From Leptidea sinapis (taxonomy: Eukaryota > Arthropoda > Insecta > Lepidoptera > Pieridae), in the NCBI RefSeq assembly GCF_905404315.1, contig NC_066292.1, positions 1,612,001-1,676,000 of the forward strand: 64,000 bases of DNA, written 5' to 3'. The notes below the pieces were generated by a model. The model saw only the letters and a program-made list of their open reading frames with translations, did no database searches and had not been told where the DNA came from. The translations under genes and the position numbers were made by a program. Below, piece after piece: positions 25,801-40,800 of the stretch (its first letter is position 1; each line of letters begins with the position of its first letter).

Positions 25801-28800
25801 CCATGTCACCCCAATTTATCAAGAAGTTATAAACAGTAATGTTAATTTAAACCCAGCGAGTCATGCTATGTAGGCAAATGTAATACGTCGGCAGACAGCA
25901 AACACAGACGGTTAGTACCGCCCAATAATTGGAGCCATTGCGTTTAAATTAATTGTAGCAAAGCCGTTACTAAACCAGCGCTAGCATAATATTAACGCAG
26001 ATAGCACATACTAGATACTCGTGGGTAGGACGCAGTCAGTGCTCAGATACAATAATGGTGTGGCAAATTGATGATATTAACTTAGCTTAATGACTGGCTA
26101 TTACGATAACACCACAGAATAAGCTCTTCGGATCCAGTTATTATATAGATATTATGTATGTTAACTTTAATTGTCTAGTTATAAAGCTCTGGAGCGACTA
26201 AAACTTTTAGCTAAGTCATACAATTGCGTATATGGTCGCAATGAATATGACTTAGCGCATTGCGCGTCACGTCTTTTATAATAGAAAGATAGAAATCAAA
26301 ATATTCCCCAGATTAGCTTAGCTAACTCTTATTGAACATTATTTATTCTACGTAAAGAGTATAAGTATTTTTAACTTCGTCTTGAAGAAGTTTTTTATTT
26401 CTCTCGTTGGTCTTAAGCCGCACTGTTTTTATCCTTTATTAACAGATAAATACCGCCTTTTAGCAGTCATTCTGACTGTTACATACTGTTAAAAGTTTAA
26501 TTTTTTTCCCGGCTCGAAGGACCATGTACCAATCCCAAAAAAAAATCACTAAATAAGGTATTAACACATTTTATAAGGGCGTACCAATTGTATATTCATA
26601 AGTAACATATTTAGTAAGGTCACAGATCTACAATGAACTTCGATAACGCATCTTTGACGGCTTAGGGCGACATTTTTAAATTCAAATATTTTTATTCAAA
26701 ATAGGATGTGACATCACTTATTGAAAGTCAAAAAGTATCACCTATTCTAAAACGAATGCCTCAGACCTGAGAAGAACGGGCGCAACAAACTCAGCGGGCT
26801 TCTTTTTTACATCAAAAAAATATGTTTACAAAGTAATATTGTACAATTAAACATATAATTCAATAGCCTGAGATTTATTATTATAGCATTTATGAACGAT
26901 ATCGATTACACACCTTAATAGCATTGTTAACTTTAAAAATTTTATCTCTAAAAACACTTATTTAATCATTTTCAAATCTTGGTAGTGTTAGAGATTATGT
27001 AATAGTTGGTAGTGTGTTTTTATTGATCAGATTATGTGTGAGAAATAATATTATAATAACGAGCAAGCTATCAGCACTAATGATCAAATATATTTATGAA
27101 GCTGTTTATTACAAGTAGAGTCGTAAATATGTATATTGTATCCGTAATTGAAGCTTAATCAAAGCGGTTTGCGCGCCAATTTATACAATGTAATTAGCAT
27201 TCCATACATAGATGATAAATATTAATTATATTGCCTATCAGATGCTGATTTAACGTTAATTATAAATTAAGAATTAACAGTTACTTAATATAATTTCTTA
27301 TTATTGTAAAATACTGTAATGATTGAAAAGAGTGGCCGTTGAGTTTCTTTTATGTTCTTATCACGAGCTCTACTTTTTCCCAATACAGGATAATATAATT
27401 TAAAAGAAAAATTTATAGTGATGATTCAAAAGCGTTTAGTTAAAAGCCTAATTGAATTCAGTCTATTTGACTTTATTAGTAAGAAAATGAACCTACGCTC
27501 CAAACGTAATTTTCACCCGTATATTTTACAACAGTGTAGTTTTGCAGACTTTGTAGCATAAAATGTCACGTTTGTGTTATCTTAAGATATGTGTTTATTA
27601 AGAGTAGGTATGTACCTAGACCAACCTAGATAAAAGTAAAACAGTTTGTAATTTTAAGATGTTTTCTATCACTTTGCAAGCTTTACGTACAACTCGGAAT
27701 TCGGATAGTTAGCTTATTATATGAAAAAAGTAAATGAAAATAAAAATAAATAAAAAAAAATGTAAAAAGGAACCAAATTAAACTTAATTAACTTTAACAC
27801 TATTGCTATATTTATATCTATAGGTTCATAACGTGAAAGGCACTGCCTAATTGCCTATATGTTATGCACGCCCCTGGTAATAGTAATAGTAGGTACAGTA
27901 ATAGTACTTTACCTTTGTACTAGAGTGCCCGAATCAACGCACGCACACATACACTCGATTTACACGGGCGCTAAGCAATCGTGGGGAGACAAAATTATTG
28001 AGTGCTACGCCGCACCATCCGCGTCGTCAATAATTTTGTATGTACCAGCCCTGTGTGACCAAACCTCTCTCTAGAGAGGATTAAAAGTTTTATTCAATAT
28101 CGGTTAAAAAGAGGTGCTTTTTGTTAAATGATAATTTTGGTACTATATTGAAAATTTCAATATGGTTACAATGTAATTATGAGCACGGTAATAAAATATA
28201 CATACAGCGTTCGACGCAACGATAAAACCTTCCATCGTTTATCCAAAGTTTAGTACCTACCACCTCAATTGCCGTGGCAATTACTCAAATGAGGAGTGAC
28301 AGCACTGGGGAAGGTCCGACCTGGCAGCATACGATGTAATATTCAATAGGCACTCAGCGTATATATATACTCAACTTACCTTTACAGTACGCGAACTGTC
28401 AGGATTAAAATTGGAAATTTTCATATGTAGGTATTACTTTTAATAACCAACTAGTAGTAATTATCTATCATTGATGATCTTTCCATCGCTTGTGTAGGCC
28501 CCGGCACGGTTCTTGAGCAGTGAGTGAATTAAATGTATAGGGGACATTCATAAGCATAGGAACTTGTGATACCCTTATTTTGGCTAGACAGTGACACGAC
28601 TTAAGTTACATTTTTCAAATTCTTTATAACAAATTTCAGAAGGTTATATATATATTTTTAATTCTTGTCGCAATATTGAAAAACGTAATATGCATATTCT
28701 AGGAAGATACATTATGTGCTTATCAAAACGTCAACAATCCCTTATAAAATTATGTAAAATAAATTTCAAACAATATAATAATATATTGTGTACATATATA

Positions 28801-31800
28801 TCATAGCTATCTCGGCTACGTATTCACTACTACCTAATTGCAAGCTAGAAAGCAAAATGATTAAAAACCTGAAATTATAAATAACCGCAATCTAACCGCC
28901 TTTTCATTTCCAGGTATCAGTTCAGCAGAGGAGAGACATGTGAGTAAAAAAATTTCCAATTTCCACCAACTTGACTCGTTAAAAATTCACGACAGAATTC
29001 CGCTTTAAAAATTTCACGTGGAGTGTGTAGGTACCACATTCTGCATTCGCCCGTCGCCATCGGGAACAGTACGCCTCGACACGTTGATTTCATAACCCGG
29101 CCGCGTCTGGAACAAGTGGGTGGCGCCCCCCTCCCCTCCCCTGCGACCCCCCACGCGCTACGTACTTTAACACCTAGCACCCTTAACACACATTCCTTCA
29201 CAACTAACGACTCGCAAGAGGCGTGACTGCCGTCATATTAACTGCACGACAAGCCTGCACTCTCTGGAATACTTCTTGCATTACGAAAGTGTAATGTGTA
29301 GGTACGAATTTTACAATTTCTATCATTAGAAATAGAAGGGCAAATGTGCTTGCGGACCACAAAAGTGATTGTCGGAATCCTATTTTGATGTATCTCCAGG
29401 ATAAGAGTTTGATGTTTAAGTATGTCGAAATATATCTTCTGTTTGCTGAAAGTATCCTAGACTGATATTGATGACGTGGTTTCATAGTGTAATAATTTAT
29501 CTGAAACTTATTTCACCCTGACCGTAAAAGTGTAATAAAATAGTGATTCAATCTGTTGAAAACCCTAATATGAAGTGAGTTGTCGAGCGAATGCGTTTGC
29601 GAGGTGTTGCGAGTGTCGGCTATCACTGGCCGGGAGGAGGTGGTTGTGGGGGGAGGGTGCGGAACCCTCGCTCGGCTGAGCAGTGGCGCACCGCACAGAT
29701 GTGCCACCGCCGCAGCCGACTGCAAGCGAAATGCATACGAATCGATATCGCACCCCCCTCATAACATTGTCTTTGTTGCCTAACCTACTTCTCACGACCT
29801 TTGCGTTTCCGTTTTCACTACTTTTTGACATCCCATTTATTTATACTGTTCATTCACTTCCAGCAACGATTCAATTCAAATATTTTTATTCAAAATAGGA
29901 TGTGACGTCACTTATGAGGCATTCATTTTGAAATGGATGATAGTAAAAAACTACCATCCATTTCAAAATGAATGCCTCAGACCTGAGAAGAATGGGCGCA
30001 ACAAACTCATAATGGGCATTTTTGGCATTGGCATTGGGCGCAACAAATGGGCATTTTTCAACAAAAAATATGTTTACAAAGTAATATTGTACTATTTAAT
30101 AGCCTGAGGGCAGTCGCTCCATTCCCAATCTGTGGCATCATTAAGAAAGTCATTTATGTTATAGTAACCTTTACCCCACGATCGATTTTTAACAAGTCTT
30201 TTGGATATCGTAATACTTTTTTTTTGAACATTTTCTGAGATCTTGTTGTAAAAGCATATACCGTCCCATAAAAGACTTACTAACTCGAGTTAGCCGAGTA
30301 GTATAGACTAGCACTTGAATTAACAGTACAGCAGACGCACGAATTAGAAAGACAAAGTAATTATATAAATGGACGTGTTGCGGCGAAAGCGAGTCACGAT
30401 CTAATGCAATAGACGAAGGTAGTAAAGTTTTCTCGGCGTTACCTCGGCTCTATAGGTGTACTTTGGCCCCGATACGTGTTCTCGGAGCGAAGTCCGAGCA
30501 CGCCTTCCTGTAACCAAGTAAACAAGGAGTAATAAGTAATGTATGGTATACACATTTGGAGAATGGGATGAAGTAGCGCAAAATAAAACCGCTTCGCCAA
30601 CCGACTACCAACTAGTTAACCCGTATTACATTTTGCATTCGAGTCACATCCGTTGGTTATAGCGGTGTTTTGTTGCAGAATCACAAAGTCACAACTGCTC
30701 ACCGAAACACATTACTTGTTTTATTTATCAGGCCGGGAAATATTTCTGTTGTACAATCCACCGGCTGCCTCAAAAGACGTGTATATTTACGCAGAACTCG
30801 GGCGTTACGTCAAAATGTACACTAATTACTGGCATAAGAAACACGAAAGCGGGTATTTTGTCGAAATGGACGGGATTACGAGTGCCAATTTACAGTGAAA
30901 CGAAATTGAGCCGCGACCCCTCGGGCGGTCTCCACAATTTCATTTGGGTAACATAATAACCGCAGATTTATTTCCGCCTCTCGTTATTCCGCTGTCAAAT
31001 CGCGCCTAATATTCAATTAGGCGCGGGAGCCACACAAAAACTGCTTCGTGCCGGTTCATTACGCTACATCTTCATACTCCACCTTATCTGAGCCATTCCG
31101 TGTTACTTACCCCCCGGTCCCCGGCCCTCGCCGCACTCGGAACACAAAACGTAGCGCGAGGGCTCAACCTTGTTTAGCATTCCACACGACTTCTTTATTT
31201 AATAGATGCCAGAAAAACCCCGCTCGGAATAAATTTGCTTTTGTTCTGCGATATGAGTTGAGCGCTTCGTGTTCGAAGTACCTGCTTCTGTAATTAAAGC
31301 GAAGCGGTGGCTCGTGTAAATGCTCCTTATTTACAAGTTTGCGGTCCGAGCGCTGTATTGGAGTGTTAAAGGCGGCTGGTATAGAGGTGTTTTTGCAAAA
31401 GCGGCCGCTTTCTCTGGGCTTGTTTACGCGCGGGAGGTACTCGCGACAACCCTCGCGATTTATCGCGAGACTCCTTAATTGGAAAGAATGGCCACTTGTA
31501 ATTATTAAGACGCCCTAAAGTGAAACAGATTGCGCGATACTTGGCTCTTTATTTCCTTTTGGGGTATTAACTTGAGATATTATTGGTGTTTTTATTGTGT
31601 TGTTTTTGTTGGAGTCGTGTAATTATGGCCATAATCGTTGTATCATATGTAAGAGTACTTTTCTCTGGTCCTTAAATGCTTATTCCACTTACAGTTATTT
31701 TAATGAGCAACCTTTACTGTTACATACTTACAATAAGCATCGTAACTTATAAACAGTTTTTGGAGATTTCTTAAGATATTATTTGTTAAACTAAACGTGC

Positions 31801-34800
31801 GTTTGTTAACAATAAAATTCGTATGTATTTATTATGTAATTATCTAAAGTTAGTGATACCTTTCGGTTATATATATATTTTAAATCATAAAATATTAATT
31901 TAGTTTCATTATAATGTAGGTATGTACATCAAGTCGTGCTTTTTATGTTAATTGTTTGGTATATGTACCCATGTACCCATAGAATCTTTAATATTACTTA
32001 AAAAGCCTTAAAATTAAAAATCAATAATCTTTTATACATTCAGTCAGAAAAGAATTGGGAATTGATGATTAGGTAATTATTTAAGTTTCCAAATTTAATT
32101 TGATCCCGTTACTTTTTTGACAGAGTACCTATTACTTATACAAGTAGCAGTAATGTATGTAATTATAAAACCTGAACCTGATCCAACCGGTTTTTTCTGG
32201 TTGCCGAGATAAAATTGCGTCTACTATCAATACTTAATAGTGGACATAATTATATCTGCAGCTAAGAGACTTGTAAACGATTTGTCATTGTCGATGTTCA
32301 AATGATAGCCGCTACTAATGTTCAGAGTAACGGCGTGTTCACATTCATAATTTCCTGGAAGTGAGACTCTGCTTCTCCATACAATATTATGAATGCATTA
32401 AGTTATTTTATTCTCTTCAAAATTTTAGCTCAAGTTTTCCACAGTGGCAAAATGTTTAGTATGCAAGTTGGTTTTAGATTTAAAAATTATATCTATCAAT
32501 TACTTAATGACACTTATTAAAGTTTATAATTATGACTTTAATAATTATATGTCATTTCTTTCAGGCATTTAAAACCCATTACAATAAATTGAATAATATA
32601 GAATAAGATGTAACAATTAAATTATTTTACATGACAGTACTTAGTAAAAATAAATTAAAACTAAAATTGCCCCAAAGGGTCGTACAAAGAGTAATGTACT
32701 GCTAAAACTGTTTCCGGTTCTTGTCACGGTGCACCGAAAGCCAGTATTGGAGTATATATATATATATACATTTGAGAGTTTTGAGAATCCTTACTGAAGA
32801 TATAATTAATAATACGTTAATTACCTGTACAGCTTACATCGGTGTGGATTAAAAATACAAATAAGTAATTTATTCACACAAAATTTACTTCTGTAGAATT
32901 ATTTTTTATGTCATCTAAAGCACCACCACCGCTTTCGAAACAAGTGGCGCTCTGAAAGAGAAGAACGGCACAAGAGACACCCTTATTTATTTTTACGCTC
33001 TTTTAATTATATTTTGTATATATTTATTAATATTTTATATGAAAGGAGATTGACCATACATGGGCCATGATGATGTCAGACAAGTACTTATACAGTTTGG
33101 GATTTAAAATAAAGTGCTTCCTATATCGAGTATTTTATTTATTTTAAAAGTACTTTATTTTATTGAAATAATAAAATAGATCGCTATTGCGATCGAATCA
33201 TAATCGCTTAAGAGTTGCATAGCAAGTTTTCATAGTACTTAAATTAATTAAAAAGATCGATTTATTTAGGAATATTGTATCTCCATGTCATATTGTAGGA
33301 TAGACTATGACAGCTGTAAAAACGTCGAAAAAATTAGACTTTAGAACTAACCGCTATTTTGAGCAATTCACGCACACTAATACAAAGTGTCATACAAATC
33401 GCGAGTGTAAGACGTAGCTTGACACGCACACAACTAATATTCCTGGCCTGTTTTTATCGGTTGTCTAACAGCAAGAGACTCTATCAAGACGTATAACGGC
33501 CGTTCCCAATATTCAGTCTATCTCTTACTTGAGATAAAAATCGTAACTATCGTTGACTTTTCTGTCCTAATAAACTTATCGACGGTAACTCACCTTATCC
33601 GTACGACGTATAGCTTACTAGCGATAGAAGTTTGTATGGAAATTGCAATTCACGCGTCCCATTATAAGGCGATAAGAATGACTTATCGGGTATATTGGGA
33701 CAGCATCAGATTATTGACAGCTAATTACTGACAGTAGATGGTAGTAATTTATCTCTCTCTGTAGATAGTATATTGGGAAAGGCCGTAAGTTATCTATACT
33801 ATATATATATTATAATATTATAAAGCTGCAGTGTTTGTTTGTTTGAACGCGCTAATCTCTGGTACTACTGGTCCGATTTGAATGATTCTTTCAGTGTTGG
33901 GTAGTCCATTTATCGAGGAAGGCTATGTTTTTTTTCAAAATTAGGGATCCGTAATAAAATTGCTATTTTGTAACACAAGGTGTAAAATCGAAAACCTATT
34001 TTTGCGTGCGCTGCAAAAAACTATTGACAATAGAACAAAATGATGTACAGGCTATAATATAGGCAATATTTTATTACTTATAAAACTATCGCGTGAATTA
34101 TACTTTATATGGCAAAACAACGTTTGCCGGGTCAGCTAGTCTAAGATATATAGATTACAAATTAATTTAAAAGTACCGATTCAAGTGGTGGTTGTGTATG
34201 AACGCGCCCTAACGTTGGAGTCAAGCCAGTTGATAAGTTAGGAATTGATGTGCACAAGCCAAGCCAGCGATCTCTACAAGCGAAAAATTTAAAACGAATT
34301 TGTTCCCGATATACATCTGCCAACGTTCGTCTATGTAACTTGATCTTAGTTTTATTGCCTTGTAATCTTGATATTGTTGACTCTCGACCGTCATAGAATG
34401 GCCGTGTTTTATGATACTAATGTAAATGATTATGAATCATTTAGTATAATGTTTTAAGCTATAAAACTTACATAATTATACTTCTCGAACTGTGACAGCT
34501 GTGAATACGTCGAAACAAATTGAGGTTGACAGTTAACCTCTAAACAATATGTTATGTTTTTAAAGTGATAAACCTCACTTCTAGGATTAATACACAAATA
34601 TAATTTGAAAAACAAAATTTTATGAACGATGCGGGATTCGAATCCACGACCTCCGTGTCGGTGCTCTAACCAACTGAGCTAACCGTTCGAGTACCGCCTC
34701 GTTATAAAATTCTCAAAGCAAACAGAATGCGGAACGCCGGAGGTCGTGAGGTCGAATCCCGCATCGTTCATAAAATTTTGTTTTTCAAATTTTATTTGTG

Positions 34801-37800
34801 TGTTAACCTCTATTTTGAGCAATTCATGCACACTAACACAGAGTGATATACAAATCGGAAATGTAACACGTTGCTTGTCACGCATACTAAATTAATAAAC
34901 CTGGCCTGTTTTCATCGGTTGTCTAGCAGCAAGAGCCTCTATATTTTTATCTAGAGTCTAGACGTAGGTTTATTAAAAGGAGCGCAAAAAAAATGCTGGA
35001 AGAGTTTCTTGCACCGCTTGTTTCCGAAGCGGTAGTAGTAGTAGTAGTATCTAGTATATTATAAAATATGACATCAAAAAGAATTCTAAAGGAATCAATT
35101 TTGAGAAAATAAATGCCTTTTTTGAAGTATAAATTATCTAAGCTATAAAACATCATTCAGCTTGCTTTTATTATAATAATTGTCCACTTACAAATAGTAT
35201 GTAATTTATAAATTGAAAAGTGAATGTTAATATAGACTCTATCAATTATTAGAGTTACCTAATAATATTTATTTAGAAATTTTCGTAGCTATTTTTGATT
35301 AAATGTGATGAGATGTAAGTAAGTGCTTATCTTTCATATTACTGATGTCATATTTAACAGAGGAGTAAGAAAAAATTAATATAAGCATCAGTAATATTTG
35401 ATGTCGAAACAAGAATTATATACCTACCGCCAAATTTTAGACGTAGTTCTAAATTCGCTAATAATAAGCTCTTCATTATCATCATCATCATCAGCCGGAA
35501 GACGTCCACTGCTGGACAAAGGCCTCCCCCAAAGATTTCCACGACGATCGGTCTTGCTCTGCCCCCATCCAACATATTCCGGCGATCTTGACCAGATCGT
35601 CGGTCCATCTTGTGGGGGGGCCTACCAACACTGCGTCTTCCGGTACGTAACAAATACATAGACCTTATAATAATAAGCACTTATATACTTAAATAAACGC
35701 TTAAAACGTTTTCTATTATTGAGTATCTTTTGGCGTATGATAAAAACGAATAATCACAAATAATTTATAAATAATACACAATTGAAAGCACTCGTGTTCG
35801 TCGGTAATACAAATAGAATCCTGAAACCTATATATCAATACATCGAAGTAATACAACACAAAGAACATTAACAGAAGCATCAGTTCGCGGCTCACTGCAT
35901 TTCATATGAAACAAGATGCACGATTTGCAATCGTTTCTTATTCAAATCTCCGTAACGTCGGGAGCACTTCGCATCTGCAACGCAATATTGAAAGCGCGGG
36001 TATTGCTGGCTCAGACAGCCTTGTTCTCGCCTACCATCGATCTGTGATCCACCCGAAGTATGTAGTAAGGGCGAAGCTACAACATTTCGCCGCCGCGCCG
36101 CAATAGAATGCGTTGTCGGGTGTAAAAAAGTAAAGTGTGTGTGTACTTATGTTTGCACGCAAGCAGTTATACTTCTTTGGCCTAACGAACCAGAAATCAT
36201 TAAAATGACTTATCCCTCATGCTATTCTACGTTTTTAAGAAAGAACATATTTGTTAATTCTTGCAAAGATGGCTTTCACAATTAATGATTAAATAATGAA
36301 TACGGCTGTATGGGCTTGAACCCTTTGCCTGCCCTAATAATGGACGATGAAACCAGAAAAAAAAATTTAGGAAACAACTTCAACCCGTTACTTTTGTGTT
36401 ACAGTGCGCATCTTAAAATTTCACTCTCATAAATTTTTCATAACGCGCCTAAATAAGTATAGGTAACTTCAAAAATATTGCATTAGGCATGCTATGAGAA
36501 AGCTGAGTTATTGCCATTTAAGTTTCTAATAAAACAGCACGTTGTTTGTACTACACTTCAGCTTGCTCATAAAAGAAAAAAGAAATGAAAGTACTGGGGT
36601 ACAGTGAAGCTACAAAATATGATACCTTTTGTGTTAATGCATGAATTATAAAATTTATTTTTGACTTTGTTCTACTACAGGCGAGGTTCGAAATAATTAG
36701 TTAACTACATAAAACACATAAGGCATAAAAGGCATTTATTTTCTCAAAACTGATTCCTTTAGAATTCTTTTTGGTGTCATTTCTAATATACTAGATACTA
36801 CTACCGCTTCGGAAACAAATGGCGCTCTGAGAGAGAAGAAGCGGCGCAAGAAGCGCATTAGTTTAGGCTATTAGCAATTCATAGATTCTTAACAATTAAC
36901 AGTGTTTTTATGGTCTGCAAAAACTTTATCGCATACGGCACCACACGGTAATCTCTGTTCCAGATCATTAGGTACTTATGTTTTTTGTACTATGTACTTA
37001 CTTACACGCCTGATACTTCTGTTCGCGTGTAAAGAAAAACAAGAGAAAGTATCTCCTTGGTTACATCCATTTGTAACTATTATGAATAACGATGAAAATA
37101 ATTTTGGATACCGACTGAACGGAAACCATCGCATCGTAGACTTGTATGTGTGAGATACCGCGACGGAATTATACGGTGCGTTGTTGTGTTGTGGCCTTGC
37201 CTTTACTTGAACCACAAAACCTCCCTAGATACGTGACAAAATTGAATATTGCATTCTTTGCAGTACAAGGCTAACGGTACATGTTCCTCGGTTAATTGTA
37301 TTGGCAATTTCCAACTTGATCCCGCTGAGCTTTGCTCATCTCGCCGTGTAAGCAACCCGACGATCCCCGAGTTAAATTGATTGAAAGAAGAATTTAATTC
37401 AAGCGTGTTATGAAACTTTAGGACTTTGTTTGGTTTAAAGGCTCTTGTAAGTAAATAATGATCACTTGCAAATTCACGCAAGAACGTATTATTAAATTGT
37501 TTGTTTAGGTTAAATTGTCGTTGATTCTGGCTCTTCATAAGTAGGACTGGTCTTTGTACCAAGTATCGAACTAAATTAATAACAAAATATCAAACTTTTT
37601 TTTTATTCAAATCTACAAGAAGGGTATTTTTGGTGTAAAATTTAGTTTGAATTGTTCGCTTATTATATTTTAAGTTAAATATCAGTAAGGCCTGAATTGC
37701 ACACTGTCTATCCTGTAAAGAGTAAGCAGTAAAGTGTAAGAGTAAGTTAGTAGTAAATAGTAACGCGTACTCCTTCCTTAAAAACCGTCAACGCTCCTGT

Positions 37801-40800
37801 GATTCCTCTGGTGTTGCAAGAGAATGTGGGCGGCGGTGATCACTTAACACCAGGTTGACTGTGAAAAAAAGGCATAAAAACGCATTTATTTTCTCAATTT
37901 TTTTTTAAATTGATTCCTTTAGATTTCTTTTTGATGTTATTTCTGATATTCTAGATATTACTACCGCTTCGGAAACAAATGGCGCTCTGAGAGAGATGAA
38001 GCGGCGCAAGAAACTACGTACGCACGTTTGTCCTCCTATTCGATAAAAAAAAGAGTAAAGCGAAAAATATTTTGTGAAATTAATTTTTATTCAGTTGGAA
38101 CAGAATATGTTGTTTCGTTACAGCTTTGGGAAAGTGTATATAAATGCTAGTTTGTGTCTAATACTATAAACCACTGACAGAGTTTATTGAATTAGCGCGG
38201 GTTTGTTTATAGTTAGTTCGAACTCGAGATATGTTGGCCGTTGTTATTTGTTTATATTGCAATCAATCGGATAGCGAGTGTTACATAAATTATTCGTTTC
38301 GCGTTCAATAGTGCATCACCAGTTACTACCGGACCGTGGGAATGGCTAACCTCGCGAGATTATTCAATACTAACTGACCCGATAAACGTTGTTTTGCCAT
38401 ATAAATTATTTTTAGTGTTAGACCGTTTCTTGTACATGCAACATTACTTTATTTATCTAAAATAAAAGATTTTTTCTTGAATAAACGTAGCTTAAGTTAC
38501 TCCTTATTACATCAGCTACCTGCCAATAAAAGTCCCGTCAAAATCGGTCCAGCCATTTCAGAGATTAGACGGAACAAACAGACAGACAGGCAAAAATAGT
38601 AAAAAATGTTATTTTGGTGTATACAAACCGGTTATTTCAATATTACAAACAGACACTCCAATTTTACTTATATGTATAGATTACAACTCGTATGTTTATT
38701 CACAATTCTATCGAGCAATCCATGTGAACAAATATACGAATAATACTCTGGAATAATACATGAATAGTGTTTTTCTGTGATACTACAATTTCGTAACTAC
38801 AATCATTTTCATTTGTTATTAGTTTTTTTAACTTATATATAACCCAATATTGCGTAGCCATTCGAGCACTTCTCTACTCTTGCTTAAGTGCAAGGCGATT
38901 TTTTACCCCGTAAGTAGTAACTAATTAACGTCTTGAATTATTTGTGGAAGTACAGGGAAGGTTTAAAAGGTGAATAAATAGGCAAATGTTCAAATTAAAG
39001 TCGTTTAGAAATCAAATTCAAATAATAGTTTAAAATAAGTAACTAATTAGAATCTTTGTATCTGTCTAACTTTCTCAGGAGGTAAAAAATAAACTTAATG
39101 TTAGCTACCTATAGTTGGTAGATTAACTACAGTTGTTAACTATGATGGCAATACAAAGTTTGCTGGGTCAGCTAGTTAATAATATAATTTAGAACTATTT
39201 GTAACTTGTCACTAGGTACAAACTATTATTAATTATTGTAATGTTTGGGAAATAAAGTTATTATTATTATGTATCTGTAGGCATTGTTAAAAAAGCATTA
39301 ATAATATTATTATGTAACAAGTAATCACAATCAAACCGTATATGTAGAGAGTGAAGCCACTGCTGACGATATTGAACGCATCAAGCTAAGCCGCACAGGA
39401 GGTAGTATGTGGCGCATTATGTACAGTCGGTGTACTCTCAAAGGGCAATATTAACAGTGGCATAGAGCACGGGGAGTGAGGCATGCGGGCGCCGGGAGGG
39501 ACCACACGCGGAGTACAGACGCTGCCGACCGCAACACGAGCTGACAGACGTGGCGAACTGTCCTGCGGTCACTCGACTCTCGACCTATCATGCGACATAT
39601 CGGCTATACATTCGTATCGCTACCAACTACCTAACTTATAGATGGCATCACGACTACGATATTACGTTAGCCTGTTTCAAGAGTGAACATTTTGTATTTC
39701 CTTCGGGAATATTGAGGTGATTTGGTTATGTTTGGATCAAAATAGATTGTGAGAAATGGCTTTGTTCAACTCTGAGGGTTGCGGCTTCATCTACAGGATC
39801 TACTTTACAGTTGATAACCTGCTCAACCCCAATATTTGCTTATTATTAAATTGATTTGAGATGTCGCTCTTGTAAATCTAAACATTTGTTATGTTTTTAA
39901 AATGATAACCCTCACTTCTAGGATTAATACAAAAATAATATTGGTAAACAAAATTTTGTGAACGATGCGGGACTTGAACCTCTGGCGTTCCATGACAGTG
40001 CTCTGTCAACTGAGCTAACCGTTCTCTCATCTCAAGTTAATTTCCTAATATGGAAATATTGGGGTTGAGCAGGTAGGACACATACTGAGAGTTGAAGAAA
40101 GCTTTTAAGAAATGGCAAATGAACGCTTTTTTAAAGAAGCAAGGGAAGATACCAGGACTCTTCCTGCTTCTTGAGATATTATTTATTTTTGTATAACTCT
40201 TAACTTTGAACCTTAACCATATCCGATAAAACCTCAGCAATTTAAATGGTCTACCGCTGACTACAACAGTAGTTCAAGATCTAGTTATTTTGATATAGAT
40301 ACTTAAGATTCTTCATATTGATAGAGCTAAATTGCCGTTTAATCTATTTTAATTAGTAATAGGTATATGTCAATTGAACCAGAAAAAATGTGGTGCGTAG
40401 TCTATAGCCAAAGATACAAGAAAGTGATGGATAGATGAATTAGTTCCATTTTAAAGCTTAAAACAACATCAAACTATCGTGTTAGGACCACATAAATATT
40501 CTTTTCGATATTACAAATGATATCTAACGTAAGCCGCAACAATAATCCGCGATTCCTAAATATAGATCAATTCAAATTGCACATAACAAGTAGCCTCAAG
40601 CACCTCAACCGTGTCGTTGTTAACACGTTGAACGTGAAGCTAGCAGAGTGTGTCGAGATAATTAAAATCGTTGCATGTAATTAGCAGTTAGGCGATATCG
40701 CAGCTCGTTGTGTCTTCATAATTTATATCAATTAGTCTGGCGAGGGGTCGCCTCTCGCCTCTCGACTACCGGTACTGCGGTAGCAACTACCGTACCATAT

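Larger units (their letters stand above)
21387..28913 (+). other. gro: gro intron b-c (7,527 nt)
   Basis: Contents: a repeat with CCGCCAATATTTGT at one end (21920-22016), a shortened dispersed repeat (22514-22731), a minus-oriented tRNA-SINE (23482-23703), a MITE (24391-24630), a GC-rich island (24775-25060), and LINE/SINE 3' tails at about 25378-25440 and 26668-26850. The remainder (25500-26600, 26900-28900) is AT-rich with nothing recognisable. Confidence 0.85.
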
